A stretch of DNA of 47,372 nt from Pseudomonadota bacterium (GTDB taxonomy: Bacteria > Pseudomonadota > Alphaproteobacteria > Reyranellales > Reyranellaceae), in contig JAFEFH010000007.1 of NCBI GenBank assembly GCA_018240695.1, positions 1 to 47,372 of the forward strand. The letters are read 5' to 3'. Below the pieces are notes generated by a model that was not told the origin of the DNA, did not search any database, and saw only the letters and a list, made by a program, of their open reading frames with translations. A program made the translations under genes and the position numbers. How positions within the stretch are numbered: position 1 is the stretch's first letter; each line of letters starts with the position of its first letter. Below are positions 43,544-47,372 of this stretch, piece after piece.

Positions 43544-44419
43544 ATGAATGACGCCGTCGTCGTGCGGCGCGCACGGGCCAAGGTCAATCTCTGGCTGAAC
43601 GTCGTCGGTCGCCGTGCCCCCCATGGCGAAAAGGGGGGCTACCACCTCCTCGACTCGCTGGTCGCCTTCGCCGACCTCGCCGACACGCTCGAAGCATCGC
43701 CGTCGGACGGCCTCACCTTGACGGTGGATGGCCCGGGCGCCGCGACGCTGGCGAACGAGCCGGACAATCTCGTGCTGCGCGCGGCGCGCAAGCTGGCCGA
43801 TCGGGCGGGCGTGGCGCCGCGCGCGGCGTTGCGGCTCATCAAGAACATCCCGATCGCGGCGGGGCTGGGCGGCGGCTCGGCCGATGCCGCCGCGGCCTTG
43901 CGTGCGTTGTCCGAGCTGTGGCGCCTCGCGCTGCCCGTCGAGGAACTGTTCGATCTCGCCGGCAGCCTCGGCGCCGACGTGCCGATGTGCCTCGCCGGCC
44001 GGCCCGCGATCGCGTCGGGCGTGGGCGAGCGCCTCGATCCCGCGCCGCCGTTGCCGGCCTGCGCCATCCTTCTCGTGAATCCCGGCGTGGCCCTGTCGAC
44101 ACCGGAGGTCTTCGCCGCACGCACCGGCGACTTCACGCCCGTTCGTCCCCTCGTGACGCCGTGGTCCGATCTCGCGGGTCTCATCGAGGCGCTGGCATTG
44201 CGCGGCAACGATCTCACGGCGCCGGCGGTCAAGCTGCGGCCCGTCGTCGGCGAGGTGCTGGATTTCCTGAAGGGAACGGCCGGCGTTCGCCATGTCGCGA
44301 TGAGCGGCAGCGGCGCCACGTGCTTTGCGCTCTATGCCAATGACGCCGAGGCGCAAGCGGCGGCGAGGACCGTGCCCGCGGCGTGGTGGCGGCATGCCGG
44401 TATACTCGCGGCCAGCTAG
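43544..44419 (+). CDS. ispE: 4-diphosphocytidyl-2-C-methyl-D-erythritol kinase
   Basis: A 291-residue GHMP kinase of the MEP isoprenoid pathway, phosphorylating CDP-ME at the 2-hydroxyl. The start has AKVNLWLNVVG (Lys13), the glycine-rich ATP loop is IPIAAGLGGGSADAAAALRA (about 103-122), the catalytic Asp region is SLGADVPMCLAGRPAIASGV, and the third GHMP motif is MSGSGATCFALY. ATG 43544 follows the TPR gene by eight bases. It ends in a four-base overlap with the stop codon of the converging gene. Confidence 0.96.
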   Translation: MNDAVVVRRARAKVNLWLNVVGRRAPHGEKGGYHLLDSLVAFADLADTLEASPSDGLTLTVDGPGAATLANEPDNLVLRAARKLADRAGVAPRAALRLIKNIPIAAGLGGGSADAAAALRALSELWRLALPVEELFDLAGSLGADVPMCLAGRPAIASGVGERLDPAPPLPACAILLVNPGVALSTPEVFAARTGDFTPVRPLVTPWSDLAGLIEALALRGNDLTAPAVKLRPVVGEVLDFLKGTAGVRHVAMSGSGATCFALYANDAEAQAAARTVPAAWWRHAGILAAS

Positions 44420-46245
44420 TTCGCCGCGGACGGCACCGTCGACATCATGATCCTGCGCATCTCGGTCAGGGACTCGAAGAGCGCCTTGCTGGGCTCGCCG
44501 GTCTCTTTCATGCCGACCATGCGCTGATACTCGCGGATCGCCGTCGTCGTGCCGGTGCTGGCCTGGCCGTCGACGGCCTTGGTGTAGAAGCGCAGGTCGC
44601 GCAGCAGCGCCTGCACGGCCTTGACCTGATCGGCCTTGCGCGACGGCCACGCAGCCACCGCAGGTTTGGGCGTCTCCGGCTTGGCCGGCGCGGCCGGCGT
44701 GGCGGCGGCAATGTCGGACGAGGCCAGCGGCGGCGGCGCGGGCGCGACGGGAATCTCGATCGGCTTGGCGGGCGTGGCGACGGCGACCAGCGGTGCAGGC
44801 TTGGCGGTCTCGATCGTGACGGGCGCGGGCTTGGGCGGATCGGGCTTCGGCGGCACGGGCTTCGGCAAATCGGGCGCCTTGGGCGGAGGCGTCGTCGCGG
44901 CGGCGATCTCGGCCGATGTCGGCGCGGCGGGCGGCGGGGGAGGCGTGCCGATGTCGATGGGCTTCGCCGCGACAGGCGGTGGCTCCGGCTTCGCCGGTTC
45001 GGGCTTTTCGGGCGCCATGGACGCAGGCGGCGTCGGCACCGGCGACTCGCTCACCACGTCGCGCTGCGCCAGCAGCAGCGCGATATAGACCTCGCGGCTG
45101 GGCTCGCCGGTTTCGCGCAGGCCGTTGCTCTTCTGGAAGTCGCGGATGGCCGCGCGCGTGATCGGCCCCAGCGTGCCGTCGGGCTTGTCGCGCAGGCGCT
45201 TGAGATCGAACAGCCCCCGTTGCACCGCCTTGACCTGGTCGGCCTTCGCCTTGGGCCAGTCGATCGTGGCATTGGTGAGCGGCGGCGCGGCCTGTGCCGG
45301 CGGGGCGGCAGGAGTGTCCTCCTTCTCGGACGCCGGCGGCGCCGGCGCGAGCGCCGTGACGATCTGCTTGAACTCGTCCTGTGCGAGTTTCTGCGCCTGT
45401 TCGAGCTCGGCGGTCGTCAGCGTGCGCTTCAGGATCTGCGCGCGCTGGTTGGCGGTCCTCAAGAGCGGCGTTTCGCCGTCGCGGTTGGTCTGGCGTTCGA
45501 ATTCGCCGGTGATCGCGAACCACGCGAGCGCCGACGCCGGATCCTTGGTGCCGCCGTCGCCCTGCTCGTAGATGTCGCCCAGGGTGAACATCGAAGCAGC
45601 CATGCCCTGGTGCGCCGCCGACAGCAGCAGCGCCGTCGCGGCCTTCACGTCGCGCGGCACGCCCTTACCGTCGCGCAGCATCAAGGCGAGGTTGTGCTTG
45701 GCGGCCGGCAGGCCCGCGTCGGCGGCCTTGCGGTACCATTCCGCGGCCTTCGACGAGTCGCGTTCGACGACGAAGCCGCGCTCGTACATCACGCCGACAT
45801 TGAAGGCCGACTGCGCCGAGCCGAGATTGGCCGCGCGCAGCAGCCATCCCGCGCCGGCCTGCGGATCCTTCGCGGTGCCCACGCCTTGCAGCAGGCGCCG
45901 GCCCATCTCTTCCATCGCCGCGACGTCGTTGGCGTTGGCCCGGCCGCGCAGCTCGTCGAGCGGCATCGCGCCCAGCTCGGCGGGAGCGGACGGCGTCGCC
46001 GAGGGCGTCGCGGCTGCAGCGGGCGGAGGCGGCGGCGAGGGCGGCGCTGGCTTCGCCACGGGCGGCGGTTCAGGCTTGGCCGGTTGCGCGACGGGGGGCG
46101 CCGCAGGCGCTTCGGCGGCGGCTTCCTTTTTAGGTTTCACCGGCAGCGGCGGCGGATCCCGGGTGACGACGGCAAAGGCGACCGCGGCCGCGATCGCCAC
46201 CGCCGTCACACCTGCCAGGACACCGACGCTGTTGCGGCCGTTCAT
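44416..46245 (-). CDS. SEL1-repeat protein with two peptidoglycan-binding domains
   Basis: A 609-residue envelope protein. An N-terminal anchor (VGVLAGVTAVAIAAAVAFAV) is followed by a Pro/Ala/Lys-rich linker. SEL1-like repeats cover about residues 100-250 (GWLLRAANLGSAQSAFNVGV; AAEWYRKAADAGLPAAKHNL). Two PG_binding_1 domains follow, one at about 340-400 (DQVKAVQRGLFDLKRLRDKP) and one C-terminal (DQVKAVQALLRDLRFYTKAV), related to each other and separated by another long Pro-rich linker. ATG 46245 overlaps the ctaA stop (ATGA), so it is co-translated with the heme A synthase. Its role is probably scaffolding at the murein (inference). Confidence 0.9.
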   Translation of the reverse strand: MNGRNSVGVLAGVTAVAIAAAVAFAVVTRDPPPLPVKPKKEAAAEAPAAPPVAQPAKPEPPPVAKPAPPSPPPPPAAAATPSATPSAPAELGAMPLDELRGRANANDVAAMEEMGRRLLQGVGTAKDPQAGAGWLLRAANLGSAQSAFNVGVMYERGFVVERDSSKAAEWYRKAADAGLPAAKHNLALMLRDGKGVPRDVKAATALLLSAAHQGMAASMFTLGDIYEQGDGGTKDPASALAWFAITGEFERQTNRDGETPLLRTANQRAQILKRTLTTAELEQAQKLAQDEFKQIVTALAPAPPASEKEDTPAAPPAQAAPPLTNATIDWPKAKADQVKAVQRGLFDLKRLRDKPDGTLGPITRAAIRDFQKSNGLRETGEPSREVYIALLLAQRDVVSESPVPTPPASMAPEKPEPAKPEPPPVAAKPIDIGTPPPPPAAPTSAEIAAATTPPPKAPDLPKPVPPKPDPPKPAPVTIETAKPAPLVAVATPAKPIEIPVAPAPPPLASSDIAAATPAAPAKPETPKPAVAAWPSRKADQVKAVQALLRDLRFYTKAVDGQASTGTTTAIREYQRMVGMKETGEPSKALFESLTEMRRIMMSTVPSAAN

Positions 46246-47261
46246 CCTCCGACCATAGCCGAGAGCGGCTGGCGGGGAGAAGGCATCGCGCGATGGCGCA
46301 CGACGATCAGGGTGGTGAGGAGAAGGACGGCGCCGGCCTGGTGCATGGCCGCGATTACAATGTCGACTCCGGTCAGGATCGTGGCAATTCCGAGACCAAG
46401 CTGCGTCAAGGCCACCGCCGCCGCGGCATAGGTCTCGGGCCGCCGCGCGCGGATCAGCAGCGCCAGCACGCCCAGCACCGCGAGCTTGGCCAGCCAGCGA
46501 TGGATGAACTGCACCGTCGTGCCGTTCTCGAACGGGTTCAGCCACCACGGCGAGAGCTCGAGCATGCCGGGCGGAATCCAGTAGCCCGACATGGTCGGGA
46601 AGGTGTTGTGCGACCAGCCGGCGCGCAGACCCGCCATCAACGCGCCGAAGGTCATGACGACCAGCACGAAGCCGATCAGGCCGGTCGCCTTGCGCGCGGT
46701 CCGGCGATCGTCGCGCCGCACGCCGTGACCGAGCTCGAGGATCAGCCACACGGTGTAGGCGTAGAGCGCCACGGCGAGGAGCAGATGCGCGGCCAGCCGG
46801 TACTGGCTGACCGACGGACGGTCGACCAGGCCGGACGCCACCATCGCCCAGCCGAGCGCGCCCTGAAGGCCGCCCAGCAGAAGCATGACAAGAAGTCGCG
46901 GCTTCAGCGCGGGAGACAGTTTCCCGCGCACCCAGAACCAGACGAGCGGCAGCGCGAACACCGCGCCGATCAGACGGCCCCACAGCCGGTGCAGGAACTC
47001 GAGCCAAAAGATCTGCTGGAACTGCGCGATCGTGAAACCACTGTTCACCAATCTTCCCTGCGGCGAGGAAAGATACTTCTGCAACTCGACCTGCCACGCC
47101 GCGTCTGACATCGGCGGCAGCACGCCGGTCACCGGCTTCCACTCGACCATCGACAGGCCGGATTCGGTGAGGCGGGTGAGCGCGCCGAGCACGATCATGA
47201 AAAAAATCATGCCGGCCACGACAATGAGCCAGTTGCGCACGGAGCGGGGGACGGTATGCAT
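46242..47261 (-). CDS. ctaA: Heme A synthase (COX15/CtaA)
   Basis: About 339 residues from ATG 47261 (MHTVPRSVRNWLIVVAGM); ATG 47306 would add 15 residues and neither has a good ribosome-binding site. Integral membrane enzyme oxidising the C8 methyl of heme O to heme A for aa3-type oxidases. Conserved signatures: GALTRLTESGLSMVEWKPVT, and the four haem-ligand histidines in FWLEFLHRLWGR, QYRLAAHLLLA, VQFIHRWLAK and IAAMHQAGA. ESGLSMVEWKPVTGVLPP is typical of the alphaproteobacterial/mitochondrial COX15 type. The remaining bases to 47372 show nothing identifiable. Confidence 0.95.
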   Translation of the reverse strand: MHTVPRSVRNWLIVVAGMIFFMIVLGALTRLTESGLSMVEWKPVTGVLPPMSDAAWQVELQKYLSSPQGRLVNSGFTIAQFQQIFWLEFLHRLWGRLIGAVFALPLVWFWVRGKLSPALKPRLLVMLLLGGLQGALGWAMVASGLVDRPSVSQYRLAAHLLLAVALYAYTVWLILELGHGVRRDDRRTARKATGLIGFVLVVMTFGALMAGLRAGWSHNTFPTMSGYWIPPGMLELSPWWLNPFENGTTVQFIHRWLAKLAVLGVLALLIRARRPETYAAAAVALTQLGLGIATILTGVDIVIAAMHQAGAVLLLTTLIVVRHRAMPSPRQPLSAMVGG

Positions 47262-47372
47262 GGCGGCCGGAACATGCGTGAAGCCACAAGCCCCGTCATC
47301 AGGCATTTATGTCGCGAATCTGTTGCGCCCACCAGTTGCGCCTGTCGTGCGAGTTGGCTAATCGGTTCGTGT

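Overview
The window is high-GC, gene-dense DNA of a metabolically versatile alphaproteobacterium. The genes point this way: tandem Peripla_BP_6 binding proteins with a Liv-type ABC transporter, a tripartite tricarboxylate transporter (TTT), an Oxc/Frc pair, membrane-bound PuuD urate hydroxylase, an NDUFS6-like CHCC zinc-finger protein, COX15-type heme A synthase and ETF-ubiquinone oxidoreductase. A Reyranella-like soil or water member of Rhodospirillales/Hyphomicrobiales is my guess; the genus is not proven by the sequence. Because GC is high, very long open frames run antisense to most genes; these were treated as shadows.

Layout. 1-5326: two tandem paralogous solute-binding proteins, the first cut by the window edge, diverge from livGFHM. 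5336-9938: an RND efflux pump operon (membrane fusion protein, pump, 78-residue single-span membrane protein). 10149-12975: a FecR-domain protein and several small proteins, including one with a double-glycine leader. 12784-14723: small membrane proteins, a GNAT acetyltransferase, tRNA-Arg(CCG) and a RidA-family protein. 14720-19086: acyl-CoA chemistry (MaoC-like dehydratase, two related crotonases, a quinone oxidoreductase), a lipoprotein hydrolase and the zinc-finger protein. 19096-21129: puuD followed by a BECR-nuclease-like exported protein and a small overlapping partner.

21130-24593 is an accessory stretch with lower-GC patches. It holds three palindromic repeats, an acyl-CoA dehydrogenase, a toxin-first toxin-antitoxin pair with a clear promoter/operator, a 41-residue micro-lipoprotein and a CAP-domain gene remnant. 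24594-27229 carries cell-wall enzymes (L,D-transpeptidase, lytic transglycosylase with a SPOR-like tail) and a small lipoprotein.

27235-37055 is the most coherent system: a same-strand block of tctC-tctB-tctA, a FadR-type GntR regulator, oxc, frc, a formyl-THF-hydrolase-like protein and fhs. It reads as uptake and activation of oxalate (substrate inferred), decarboxylation to formyl-CoA, and routing of the C1 unit into tetrahydrofolate. Frc carries an unusual Lys/Ala-rich, histone-H1-like N-terminal tail. 37309-47261 is housekeeping-like: a GNAT protein, a uracil-DNA glycosylase that lacks half of the usual Fe-S ligands, a MetX-like hydrolase, ETF-QO, a TPR protein, ispE, a SEL1/peptidoglycan-binding protein and ctaA.
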